NCBI GenBank assembly: GCA_029990175.1
Contig: JARKIP010000011.1
Span: 24,960,001-25,024,000 of the forward strand
Reading direction: 5' to 3'
DNA: 64,000 nt
Source of the DNA: Petunia secreta
Taxonomy: Eukaryota; Streptophyta; Magnoliopsida; Solanales; Solanaceae
The notes under the pieces are model-generated. The model was not told the DNA's origin, made no database searches, and worked only from the letters and a program-made list of their open reading frames with translations. This document shows, in pieces, positions 11,487 through 20,080 of the stretch (its first letter is position 1; each line of letters starts with the position of its first letter). Made by a program: the position numbers and the translations under genes.

Positions 11487-12326
11487 TTAGAAGTAGTACC
11501 TCTTTAGGCGAGTCACGTTCCAACTGCTAGGTAGAAGCGATCCATCTGGTCGTGCCAAACGATATGAACCCTTACCAACGGATGCAACCACCTTGTAGGG
11601 ACCATCCCAGTTTGGACCAAGTTTGCCGACGTTCGCTTCTTGCGTATTCTGGGAGACTCTACGCAATACAAAGTCCCCGACTTCAAAGTTACGCAGCCTA
11701 AGTCCCCGATTATAGTATTGTTCTATCCTTTCTTTCTGAGCTACTACTCGTATAAGTGCTAATTCTCTACGTTCCTCTAGAAAATCCAATTCCTCGGAGA
11801 GGTTGACTGAATTAGATTCTTCAGTTGCATGAGCATATCGTAGACTTGGCTCGCCGATTTCGACTGGAATCAATGCATCAGAACCATACACTAAGGAATA
11901 AGGCGTCTCCCCGGTACTCATTTTTGTGGTTGTTCTATATGCCCAAAGAACCCCGGGGAGTTCTTCCACCCAGCACCCTTTGGCCTGCTCGAGACGTTTT
12001 TTGAGAGAATCCACTATTATCTTGTTGGTTGATTCTGCCTGCCCGTTTGCCACTGGTTGATATGGGGAAGAAGTGATCCTTTTAATATGCAGATCCTCAA
12101 GGAACTTTGTGACCCTCTGACCAACGAATTGAGGACCATTATCCATGACAATCTCTTTGGGTGCTCCGAAGCGACAAATGACATAACGCCAAAGGAAATC
12201 AACTACTTCCGTTTGACGTACCTTTGAATATGCTGCAGCTTCAACCCACTTTGTAAAATAATCAGTAATAATTAACAAGAAACGTACCCCTCTAGGTGCA
12301 GTGGGTAGTGGCCCAACGATATCCAT
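11487..12326 (-). CDS. E1 integrase core and C-terminal domain (3' part of pol)
   Basis: A 279-codon frame in the same phase as the pol frame upstream, separated from it by a single TGA. It starts MDIVGPLP and carries the catalytic triad: D2, D63 (VMDNGPQF) and E99 (GQAESTNK), with 35 residues between the last two, the classical D,D(35)E spacing. The C-terminal GDFVLRR...GKLGPNWDGPYKV block is the GPY/F-type module of Ty3/gypsy integrases. The HHCC zinc-binding domain lies before the stop. As written, integrase is split from its zinc finger, so activity would need readthrough or reinitiation at the ATG two codons after the stop. Confidence 0.9.
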   Translation of the reverse strand: MDIVGPLPTAPRGVRFLLIITDYFTKWVEAAAYSKVRQTEVVDFLWRYVICRFGAPKEIVMDNGPQFVGQRVTKFLEDLHIKRITSSPYQPVANGQAESTNKIIVDSLKKRLEQAKGCWVEELPGVLWAYRTTTKMSTGETPYSLVYGSDALIPVEIGEPSLRYAHATEESNSVNLSEELDFLEERRELALIRVVAQKERIEQYYNRGLRLRNFEVGDFVLRRVSQNTQEANVGKLGPNWDGPYKVVASVGKGSYRLARPDGSLLPSSWNVTRLKRYYF

Positions 12327-12329
12327 TCC

Positions 12330-14723
12330 TCATTTCATAAACGGCCACAGGGAGATGATTGAATGCAAGGGTTCTGCTGGTTGATGGAGGAGATGTGCAA
12401 ACCTTTGGCACTTGTCACATTTTTTGACAAACTCGTTAGTATCTTTTTCCATTTTGTCCCAATAATAGCCTGCTCGTATAAGCTTTCGTGCAAGCGCCTT
12501 TCCTCCCAAGTGATTTCCACAGCAACCCTCCTGAACTTCCCTCATCACATACTCAGTTTGGCTGGGACCTAGACACTTGGCGAGTGGGCCTGCAAAAGTC
12601 TTACGATAGAGGATACCATCTATAATTGTATACCTGGCAGCTTTTATCCTCAGTTTTCGAGCAGCCTTAACGTCTGATGGTAGGGTTCCATGTAGTATAT
12701 AATTGATTATCTCATTCCTCCAATCCCAAGTCAGACTGGTCGTGTTGACCTCCATTGCATCTTTATCGATTGTTGTACATAGAAGATGAGCCACGACCAC
12801 TGAACCTGCTGCTCCAATCTCTGCGACTGAACCCAAATTTGCCAAGGCATCAGCCTCGTGATTCTCTTCTCGTGGAATCTGTATGGCTTCCCAATTATCG
12901 AATTGTGCTAGCAAACCAGTGACTCGGGCAAGATACCTCTGCATACGAGACTCCCTTGCTACGAAGCCTCCAGTTATTTGATTGACGACCAGGGCAGAGT
13001 CACTCTTAAGGTGAATTCTGTCTGCTCCATAATCTCGAGCCAATTTTAATCCTGCAATTACGGCCTCATACTCGGCCTCATTATTTGTAATAAAGGGACA
13101 TTTTATGGCCTGTCTAATGGTCTCCCCCGAGGGAGCGGTAAGAACTAAACCTAATCCTGATCCTTTTACACTCGAGGACCCGTCAGTGTGTAAGGTCCAT
13201 GTCCCCGACTCCGATCCGGCGAAAAGAACCGCCTCACGTTGAGCATCAGGGTACATAGTAGCACTAAAATCTGCAATAAAATCTGCTAGAGCCTGAGATT
13301 TTATGGCTACCCGTTGATAAGATATATCAAAGTCACTTAATTCTACTGCCCATTTTACTAACCTGCCCGAGAATTCAGGTTTGTGCAAGATATTGCGTAA
13401 GGGGAAGGTAGTAACTACAGCTATTGAGTGACTTTGAAAATAAGGTCTTAATTTACGGGCAGCGATTACCAAGGCCAGTGCTAATTTCTCCAAAGGTTCA
13501 GCATCTAATAAGGATTTGCTAATGTAATAAATTGGAAGTTGCTTACCTTTGTCTTCTCGAACCAAAACTGCACTTACCGCAGACTCAGACACGGCCAGAT
13601 AAAGTAATAGTTGTTCACCTGGTTGGGGCGTTGAAAGTAAAGGCGGGTTCGATAGGTATCGCTTCAAACCCTTAAGTGCTTGCTGACATTCAGGGGTCCA
13701 ATCGAACTCCTTGTTCTGTTTCAGCACGTCGAAGAAGCTTTTGCATCGATCAAATGAGCGAGAAATGAATCTCCTTAGCGCTGCTACTCTCCCGGTTAGC
13801 CGCATTACATCTTTTCTGTTATGAAGTACGTCGGGGATGGCTTCTATTGCTTTTATCTGGGCGGGGTTTACCTCGATCCCTCGCTGGGAAACGATGAAAC
13901 CAAGAAATTTCCCTGAGCCCACTCCAAATGCGCATTTCTCCGGGTTGAGTTTCATGTTGTATTGATCAAGGATTCGAAAGGCCTCCTTCAAATGTGCTAA
14001 GTGATCTTCTGCCCGTTTGGACTTGATCAGCATGTCGTCGATGTAGACCTCCATGGTTTTGCCAATGTGGTCGTGAAACATCCGGTTGACTAATCGTTGG
14101 TAAGTCGCACCTGCATTTTTAAGTCCAAAAGGCATTACTTTATAGCAATACGTACCTCGGCAGGTAATGAAGGAAGTTTTCTCCTGGTCGTCGGGATCCA
14201 TTAAGATTTGATTATAGCCTGAATATGCATCAAGGAATGTAAGTACTTCGTGCCCGGCCGTCGCATCGATTAGTTGGTCAATCTGAGGTAGTGGATAAGA
14301 ATCTTTCGGGCAGGCTTTGTTCAGATCAGTGAAGTCGACGCAGACCCTCCACTTGCCATTTTTCTTTGCCACTACGACCACATACTTGACTTCTCGGACG
14401 GAGCCAATCTTGAGCAAGCGGTCAACTTCGTCATTTATGATCTGGTTCCTGAATGCTCCTTGCTGGCGTTTCTTTTGCTTTACCGGGCGATGGTACGGAT
14501 CCACGTTCAACTTATGAGAAATAATCTCCGGGGAGATTCCAGTCATATCTACATGTGACCACGCAAAGGTGGTGTGTTGCTCCTTGAGGATGTGCAAGAT
14601 ATCTTTGCGTAAGTCTTTGTTTAACTCTGCTCCCAAATATACTTTTCTTTCAGGCATGTCATCGAAAAGTCCTTCTGGTTCTAAAGCTTCAATAGTTGGC
14701 GCGTACTCTTCCCGTGCATCCAA
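12330..14723 (-). CDS. E1 pol: reverse transcriptase, two RNase H domains, integrase zinc finger
   Basis: A 797-codon frame in phase with gag. Visible in order: RT with DFTDLNKACPKDSYPLP, FLDAYSGYNQI, the MPFGLKNAGATYQ block and catalytic YIDDML (about residue 224); the Ty3-type RNase H/connection region (about 365-480); a second plant-type RNase H starting WTLHTDGSSS (about 506) with NNEAEYEA and HEADALANL; and the integrase HHCC finger ending KKCDKCQRF. Two RNase H domains point to the Tat group. Compared with E2 there are three small in-frame gaps: six residues missing after VREVKY in RT, four before PLEKLALAL, and one after DISYQ. The frame ends TGA at 12330-12332, where the family normally has Trp. 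Translation presumably enters from gag by readthrough. Confidence 0.92.
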   Translation of the reverse strand: MDAREEYAPTIEALEPEGLFDDMPERKVYLGAELNKDLRKDILHILKEQHTTFAWSHVDMTGISPEIISHKLNVDPYHRPVKQKKRQQGAFRNQIINDEVDRLLKIGSVREVKYVVVVAKKNGKWRVCVDFTDLNKACPKDSYPLPQIDQLIDATAGHEVLTFLDAYSGYNQILMDPDDQEKTSFITCRGTYCYKVMPFGLKNAGATYQRLVNRMFHDHIGKTMEVYIDDMLIKSKRAEDHLAHLKEAFRILDQYNMKLNPEKCAFGVGSGKFLGFIVSQRGIEVNPAQIKAIEAIPDVLHNRKDVMRLTGRVAALRRFISRSFDRCKSFFDVLKQNKEFDWTPECQQALKGLKRYLSNPPLLSTPQPGEQLLLYLAVSESAVSAVLVREDKGKQLPIYYISKSLLDAEPLEKLALALVIAARKLRPYFQSHSIAVVTTFPLRNILHKPEFSGRLVKWAVELSDFDISYQRVAIKSQALADFIADFSATMYPDAQREAVLFAGSESGTWTLHTDGSSSVKGSGLGLVLTAPSGETIRQAIKCPFITNNEAEYEAVIAGLKLARDYGADRIHLKSDSALVVNQITGGFVARESRMQRYLARVTGLLAQFDNWEAIQIPREENHEADALANLGSVAEIGAAGSVVVAHLLCTTIDKDAMEVNTTSLTWDWRNEIINYILHGTLPSDVKAARKLRIKAARYTIIDGILYRKTFAGPLAKCLGPSQTEYVMREVQEGCCGNHLGGKALARKLIRAGYYWDKMEKDTNEFVKKCDKCQRFAHLLHQPAEPLHSIISLWPFMK

Positions 14724-14789
14724 TTTTGATATGAATTCCGGGACTTGGTAGTCTGATGCTTCATTGTTTGACTCTGATCCCGGGCTCTT

Positions 14790-14798
14790 TAATTGCTA
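14790..14798 (-). promoter_or_regulatory. E1 gag-pol stop-codon readthrough site TAG-CAA-TTA
   Basis: On the minus strand the gag frame ends AAA TAG CAA TTA, and the pol frame continues in the same phase. UAG followed by CARYYA is the established tobamovirus-type leaky-stop context. E2 keeps the same nine bases at 44980-44988 although its flanking bases differ. I infer that Gag-Pol is made by readthrough. Confidence 0.8.
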
Positions 14799-17069
14799 TT
14801 TTGCCTCCTCGGGGAGTTTGACTGCAACTGAGTAGCAATCTCTAGCGCAACGCTGCTCTCCCCGAATTTCCCGTATTCCCCACTCTGAAGGGAATTTCAT
14901 TACTTGATGATATGTTGACGGGACTGCTTGCATATCGTGTATCCATGGCCTCCCAAGGATTATGCTGTAAGCCATATCCCCATCAACGACATGAAACGTC
15001 GTTCGTCTCATAACGCCTTCAACCAAGGTCGTCAGAGTAATTTCTCCTAACGTCTTCTCGCTGGAATTGTTAAATCCTGAGAGAACACGAGAAATTGGTA
15101 CAATCTCATTGTATAGTTTCAACTGCTGCACGACCCGAGATAATATGATGTTCGCTGAACTGCCTGGATCAACGAGCACTCTTTTGACATCAAACTCTTC
15201 CACTCGTAATGTTATCACTAAAGCATCCATATGAGGAAATTGCAAGCCATCTGCATCTGTATCTTCAAAAGTTATTGCATCCTCAAGTCGTGGTCGTTTG
15301 GTCTTTGTAATAGATACTTTGGCGTATTTCTTTGCTGTGTATGTGACTGCATCAACCTCAATACCACCAGAGATGACGTTGACTGTCATTTTTGGAGATG
15401 ATGCTCGGGGAGGTTCTGACTTATTTTGTTGGGCCTTTGCGTGAGTTTGTTTTCCTTTTTCTATCAAGTACTCCTTGAGATAGCCCTGTTTCAATAAGTT
15501 AGTTACCTCGTACCTTAGAGCCTTGCAGTCATCCGTTGTGTGGCCGTGATCGCGATGAAATTCGCACCACAAGTTTTTGTTGCGCTTGCTGGGGTCACCC
15601 TTCATATCCTTAGGCCATTTGACCTTTTCGCTCATCCCCTCAAGCACTGCTACAAGTTCAACTGCTCCGATATTGAAAACGGGCAGGGTTGGAAGTCCAC
15701 TAGAAGTTGAAGCGGAATCATTGCCCCTTGCAAGGCCTTTGTTGTTACGACCGCGTCCATTTGAGTTGTTACGCGACCGATTGGGATATGGCTCGTGCCG
15801 TGCGTCTGGTTTATCTGTCTCGATCTTTCCCCCAGCGCCGTTAGTGCGAGTTTGGCTCCGTCCCCGGGCACCTGTGCCAATCAATTTATCTTCGTCTATA
15901 CGTACCTTTGAATTATAACGATTGTAGACATCCGACCAGTTTGCTGCAGGATATTCTCGCAGGGATTCATACAATCGTCTGGTCGCTTCAGAACTTTTGA
16001 CGTCCAAGCTGTTAGTGAATGCAATAGCCGCCCATCGATCTGGAACTTTGGGTAGCAACATACGTTCACGCTGAAAGCGATCCACATACTTCCGGAGAGA
16101 CTCCCCGGGCAGTTGTTTGATTTCAAAGATGTCTTCAACTCTTGTTTCTGTTTTCTGAGCGCCTGTGTGTGCTTTGACAAATAACTCCGCCATCTCGGCA
16201 AAAGATCCTATTGAATTTGGTGGCAGCATTGAATACCATCGTAGAGCGCCATCTGCCAAGGTTTCTACGAACTTCTTCAATTGTACTGACTCGATCTCCT
16301 CATCGGTGAGATCGCTTGCCTTTATGAAATTGCTAAACATCATCAAGTGGTCGTTGGGGTCAGTTGTTCCCCGGTATCTTGGTATGTTTGGCATTTTGAA
16401 TGTTTTGGGTATTGCCTTTGGTGCTGCTTCTTTCTTCCAAGGCCTTTGAGTATACCGTTGAACGTCAACTTTCTTCAAAGTGGGTGGTGCGCCAGGGATC
16501 TGATCAATCCTCTCATGAAGAGAGCGCTGCAGGGCCTCCTGGCTCTCTTTGAACTGCCTGGTGAGGGCTTCCATGACCTCGCTCATTTTCGTTGGCACCG
16601 CTGATCCTGCATTTTGTTTTTCAGCGCGTCTCGAGGCATGGGACGGTGAAGCATCCCTTGGACGTCCAATGGGTGGATTTCTTGCGTTTGGCAGGGCTTG
16701 TCCTCGTAGGTTGTCGATAGCTTCCCGTATTTTCCTGTTGACTTCAGCCTGTTGCCGTATGAATTCAAGGACAGCGTCTTGGGAATTCCTCGGATTCCCA
16801 GGACCATTGGGTCTTCTAGGTCCTCCAGACCTTTGATCGAAGTTTCCTCGGCCAGGAGGGCGGCTATTTCTGCTACCCTGCTGGCTGTGCTCGTTTTCCT
16901 GTTCTGCTGGGAGCACGTTCTCATCCTCTGCAATGGGGATTACGTCGTCGTCTGCAGGAATAACATCTTGCTGCTCGTCCCCGGCCAGATTCAAGTCTAT
17001 TTGCTCCGCAGCGTTAAGGTCTTGTTGCCCGTCAATGGGAGCGTTGTTGTGTGAGTTGTTATCTGCCAT
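14796..17069 (-). CDS. E1 gag with aspartic protease
   Basis: I take the start at 17069 (MADNN...), because the 24 codons before it in the same frame are hydrophobic leader sequence unlike Gag. The result is 757 residues. The N-terminal third is acidic then Pro/Gly/Arg-rich. A retrotransposon Gag domain sits at about 265-370, with GALRWYSMLPPNSIGSF and LRKYVDRFQRERM. Near residue 500 is CEFHRDHGHTTDDC, the variant zinc-binding motif usual in these gypsy Gags. A protease-like VDPGSSANII (about 630) and ILGRPWIHDM follow. Pro instead of Ser/Thr after the catalytic Asp is unusual. The product would form virus-like particles in the cytoplasm. It ends at the TAG readthrough site. Confidence 0.92.
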   Translation of the reverse strand: MADNNSHNNAPIDGQQDLNAAEQIDLNLAGDEQQDVIPADDDVIPIAEDENVLPAEQENEHSQQGSRNSRPPGRGNFDQRSGGPRRPNGPGNPRNSQDAVLEFIRQQAEVNRKIREAIDNLRGQALPNARNPPIGRPRDASPSHASRRAEKQNAGSAVPTKMSEVMEALTRQFKESQEALQRSLHERIDQIPGAPPTLKKVDVQRYTQRPWKKEAAPKAIPKTFKMPNIPRYRGTTDPNDHLMMFSNFIKASDLTDEEIESVQLKKFVETLADGALRWYSMLPPNSIGSFAEMAELFVKAHTGAQKTETRVEDIFEIKQLPGESLRKYVDRFQRERMLLPKVPDRWAAIAFTNSLDVKSSEATRRLYESLREYPAANWSDVYNRYNSKVRIDEDKLIGTGARGRSQTRTNGAGGKIETDKPDARHEPYPNRSRNNSNGRGRNNKGLARGNDSASTSSGLPTLPVFNIGAVELVAVLEGMSEKVKWPKDMKGDPSKRNKNLWCEFHRDHGHTTDDCKALRYEVTNLLKQGYLKEYLIEKGKQTHAKAQQNKSEPPRASSPKMTVNVISGGIEVDAVTYTAKKYAKVSITKTKRPRLEDAITFEDTDADGLQFPHMDALVITLRVEEFDVKRVLVDPGSSANIILSRVVQQLKLYNEIVPISRVLSGFNNSSEKTLGEITLTTLVEGVMRRTTFHVVDGDMAYSIILGRPWIHDMQAVPSTYHQVMKFPSEWGIREIRGEQRCARDCYSVAVKLPEEAK

Positions 17070-17163
17070 TTTGACAAAAAGAAAACGAGGAGAGCCAACA
17101 AGCAAGAAGAAAGCGAATAAGGAATAAAATACGATAAGCAATTAACCTACGAAAGTTATTGAC

Positions 17164-17187
17164 CGACTCCCACTGTGGTCGCCAAAT
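17164..17187 (-). promoter_or_regulatory. E1 primer-binding site region
   Basis: Directly inside the 5' LTR the minus strand reads ATTTGGCGACCACAGTGGGA. Its first eight bases after TT, TGGCGACC or TGGCGACT in E2, resemble the complement of a tRNA-Arg 3' end. That primer assignment is tentative. Confidence 0.6.
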
Positions 17188-17672
17188 TTTTTAACCGTAA
17201 TTTCATTTATTAGGTTAAGTCACAATTAAATTTATAAAGCGGAGTCACGATCAATAATCAAGATTAAATGCCTAATGTGAAAGGATATAAATGATTACAG
17301 TAAATATAAAGAAATAAAGACACAATTAATGCGATGTAATAAATGAAGATTTAAATAAAAGGAACCGTGTTCAGGCCGTATAGACTTGATCAAACTTCCT
17401 TCCTCGTACTCTTTATGATATTTAAGCAGCGGAACAATAAATGAGATCACTTGATTATGAGTAGTAGTAGTAAGTATTGACAGAAGGTAAAGAATCGGGT
17501 ATTAATTAATAGTTGGAATACAGATGTATGTTCAGAGAAGAATTAGATACAATGCTTGTGACTTAAATTACAATATATAGATAACTAAGCGTCCGTTCAC
17601 GAGTCGTCTATACGTCGTCCTATGTGGATGCTTAGTCACCAACTTTGGTGACGACAGATTTAACCCAATACA
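17188..17672 (-). repeat. E1 5' LTR (485 bp, internally deleted)
   Basis: It matches 6314-6969 but lacks about 171 bp, the gap falling between GTTCACGA and CGTCTATACG (left-LTR positions about 6729-6899). Its inner terminal dinucleotide is TT where the other LTR has TG. A TATATA-type promoter candidate on the minus strand lies near 17573-17580. Outside it is the TSD ATGTT. Confidence 0.92.
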
Positions 17673-17677
17673 ATGTT

Positions 17678-17900
17678 ATGTCAAATATCAATCTAAGTTA
17701 AGTCGAATTAGATGGGAAGGACTCTCAATAATGACGTTCTGTAGAAAAATATAGTGAAATAAGCATAAAAAGTCAGTATGATCTAGCTATATTCGGGCAT
17801 TGTAGTCAACACCCAACATGACCAAATTAACGATTTATATTTTATAATTTGTGGGTTTAAATTGTGGTGGGTTCAATTGAAGTTATACTATTGTATATAT
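17678..17900. other. Short AT-rich spacer between E1 and the gag-only array
   Basis: About 220 bp without recognisable features. It ends TATAT (17896-17900), the left target-site duplication of the following array. Confidence 0.6.
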
Positions 17901-18968
17901 TGTAAGCGCTAAAATTTTATTAAATATAAATTCAGGAAGTAATTTGAATTATACTAAATTCAAGACAGTAGTCCAAATAAATATTGAAGACTTGCATAAA
18001 TGGAATGATTATTCAAGTCCAAAGTATATAAATTTAATATATACCCAAAAGTGTATTGGGCTAGTCTATTTAATTTGGCTAAAAATGATGAGCCCATTTT
18101 ATTAGCCCAAGGTCCAAATGGTTTTTAGCCCAACTCAAAGCTCAAGCCCATGCCACGTGTCAAGTGATGTGGTAATTCAAGTCATACAAATAAGCCAATG
18201 AAATCGTGCCATACGTCATGAGAAGATGACATGTCAAGCCAAATTGAATGGCCAATAGGATTGCGCCAAGTGTGCCAATCAAATCATACTACAAGGCTCT
18301 CAAACCCAACCTGTGGTGGATCCCGGGAGACAAAGTCAAAACGCAACATCCTTTGCCCCATACTTTGAGACAGGCCGTGACTATCATAAGAAGAAAGGCT
18401 ATGAGTTCCAGCTCACTACGACAACGAATTACTTTTTGAGTCAAAAAGTCCTCTATTGGTTTAATTCATATTCAAGTTTCTCTAGCGGAATTAGACTTTC
18501 ATTTCTATTTCTTCAAATCCATCATGACTACCTCCCTACTACTATAAAATAGAGGTCTTCATTAGTACAAAAGAGGGGAAGAAAGTTGATAACAAGTGAT
18601 AGAAGAAAGCTCGTGGATCAAAATCTACAAATTCTCTACAAGTTGTTGGTGTTCAAGCAAGTTCATCCAAGTTTCAAGTTCAAGAACAAACAAGTTCAAT
18701 TTCGAAGTTGAAGAATCCAAATTCTCCGTTCGTAACAATCGTACAAGTATTCGTGACGAATAGCATAAATCAAAATTCAAGACGCCGATTCAAGAACAAG
18801 CTTTCCAAGCCATTGAATCAAATTTCAAATATTATTTATATTCCTTTTGTGAAGAATCAGAGGAGAAATAGAGATTGTAACATCATTCTATATTGAAATC
18901 AAAATTTCTTTGTGACGATAGTTTTTTGTCAAATAATTATTTTCAGGATCGAAAATTTGTTATTTACA
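17901..18968 (+). repeat. Array LTR 1 (1068 bp, leftmost)
   Basis: TG...CA ends, followed by the PBS at 18969. It has a TATAAAA promoter near 18543. Compared with LTRs 2 and 4 it carries about 233 extra bases (about 18295-18527) just upstream of the TATA box, in U3. Confidence 0.88.
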
Positions 18969-18992
18969 AATTTTGGCACGCCCAGTGGGACA
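18969..18992 (+). promoter_or_regulatory. Array primer-binding site, first copy
   Basis: AATTTTGGCACGCCCAGTGG lies directly after the LTR end TTTACA, and the same sequence follows the other two LTR ends at 25470 and 28042. I do not assign the primer tRNA. Confidence 0.7.
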
Positions 18993-19044
18993 ATCTCTGT
19001 CTCTCATCTCTTCCTTTCAACTCTAAATTTTCAAGAACACAAAG

Positions 19045-20080
19045 ATGGCGACCACAGAAGAGCAACTTGCAAGTTTAACCAAAGCAATTGAAGGCTTAAC
19101 AAAATACATACAAGATCAAGATGCTCAAATTGCTAGGTTAACTAATATGGTGGAGAGCATGGCAGAGGGAGAATCAAATCAAGCATATGTAAATCTTCCC
19201 AAAGCAAAAGAGAATGATTAATCCTTCACAAGGAAAATGGTTGGGGCCAAGGAGCTCCAAATCTCTTCAGAAGGCCTGATACACGTTGGTCAATTGAAAG
19301 ACTTCGTAATGGAGGCGTTAAAAGATGAAGTGGAGCCACAAACCAAGTCTTCCCTCACATATGCAATGCCATATACACAAAGAATTGACAACTTGAAGAT
19401 GCCTGCAGGTTATCAAGCCTCAACACTTCGATGGCAAAGGAAATCCGAAACAACATGTAGCTCGTTTTGTTGAGACGTGCAATAATGCTGGAGCTTATGG
19501 TAATCACCTTGTCAAGCAGTTTGTTCGATTTCTCAAAGGATATGCCTTCGATTGGTACAAAGATCTCGAGCCTTGTTCCATTGATAGTTGGGAGCAACTA
19601 GAGCAAGAATTTCTCAACTGCTTCTACTGCACAAGGCGTACCGTTAGCTTGAACTTACAAATTTCCGACAATAGAAGGATGAACTGGTCATTGATTATAT
19701 CAATCGATGGAGGAGCTTGAGCCTTAATTGCAAAGATCGCCTTAGTGAAACATCGGGCATTTAAATGTGCATTCAAGACATGCATTAGGGTCTTCGCTAC
19801 ACCTTGTAAGGTATAAAGCCTAAAACATTTGAAGAGTTGGCCACCCGTGCGCATGATATGGAATTGAGCATGATCGCAAGCGGAAACCTACGATTGCCTG
19901 TCCAAGAGCCTCATAAAGGTGAATACAAATGAGAAGCCGATAAAGGGGGCAAGTTTGAATAAGAATTTGAAACAAAATAGTCCATGAATATCAATGCCTC
20001 TACCTTGAACATCACAACGAAGGCACGTGGAAAGAAGATTGTGAAATCAACTTCCATACAAGACAAATCAAAATCGAGCC
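19045..20080 (+). pseudogene. Array gag, first copy, broken
   Basis: It starts ATGGCGACCACAGAAGAGC and reads as a coiled-coil-like N-terminus (LTKAIEGLTKYIQDQDAQIA) before a stop near 19218. Homology to the third copy continues in shifted frames, with recognisable Gag stretches such as the LEQEFLNCF region near 19600, the WRSLSLNCKDRL region near 19710, and a tail near 20000-20050. Several stops and frameshifts exclude a full product. The family is a plant gypsy Gag with a Retrotrans_gag domain. Confidence 0.75.

Larger units (their letters stand above)
6314..17672 (-). mobile_element. Element E1: Tat-like Ty3/gypsy LTR retrotransposon with an antisense gene
   Basis: An 11,359-bp element inserted in minus orientation, flanked by a perfect 5-bp TSD ATGTT (6309-6313 and 17673-17677). 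Order along the minus strand: 5' LTR, PBS, gag, TAG readthrough site, protease-RT-RNase H, in-frame TGA, integrase core, tRNA-like sequence, then a gene on the opposite strand, polypurine region and 3' LTR. Pol carries a second, plant-type RNase H after the usual one, a hallmark of the Tat lineage, and the order PR-RT-RH-INT is that of Ty3/gypsy. Apart from one large deletion in the 5' LTR, the two LTRs differ at only about four positions over some 480 shared bases, so insertion looks recent. Gag and the antisense gene are open. Pol is damaged by one nonsense codon and three in-frame gaps. Confidence 0.95.

Noticed and set aside
15577..17127. Plus-strand open frames opposite E1 gag
   Set aside because: Shadows of the real minus-strand gag; several overlap in different frames.
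17860..17910. TATAT duplication as sole proof of array boundaries
   Set aside because: Rejected as proof on its own because it is low-complexity; the boundaries rest mainly on the TG/CA LTR ends.
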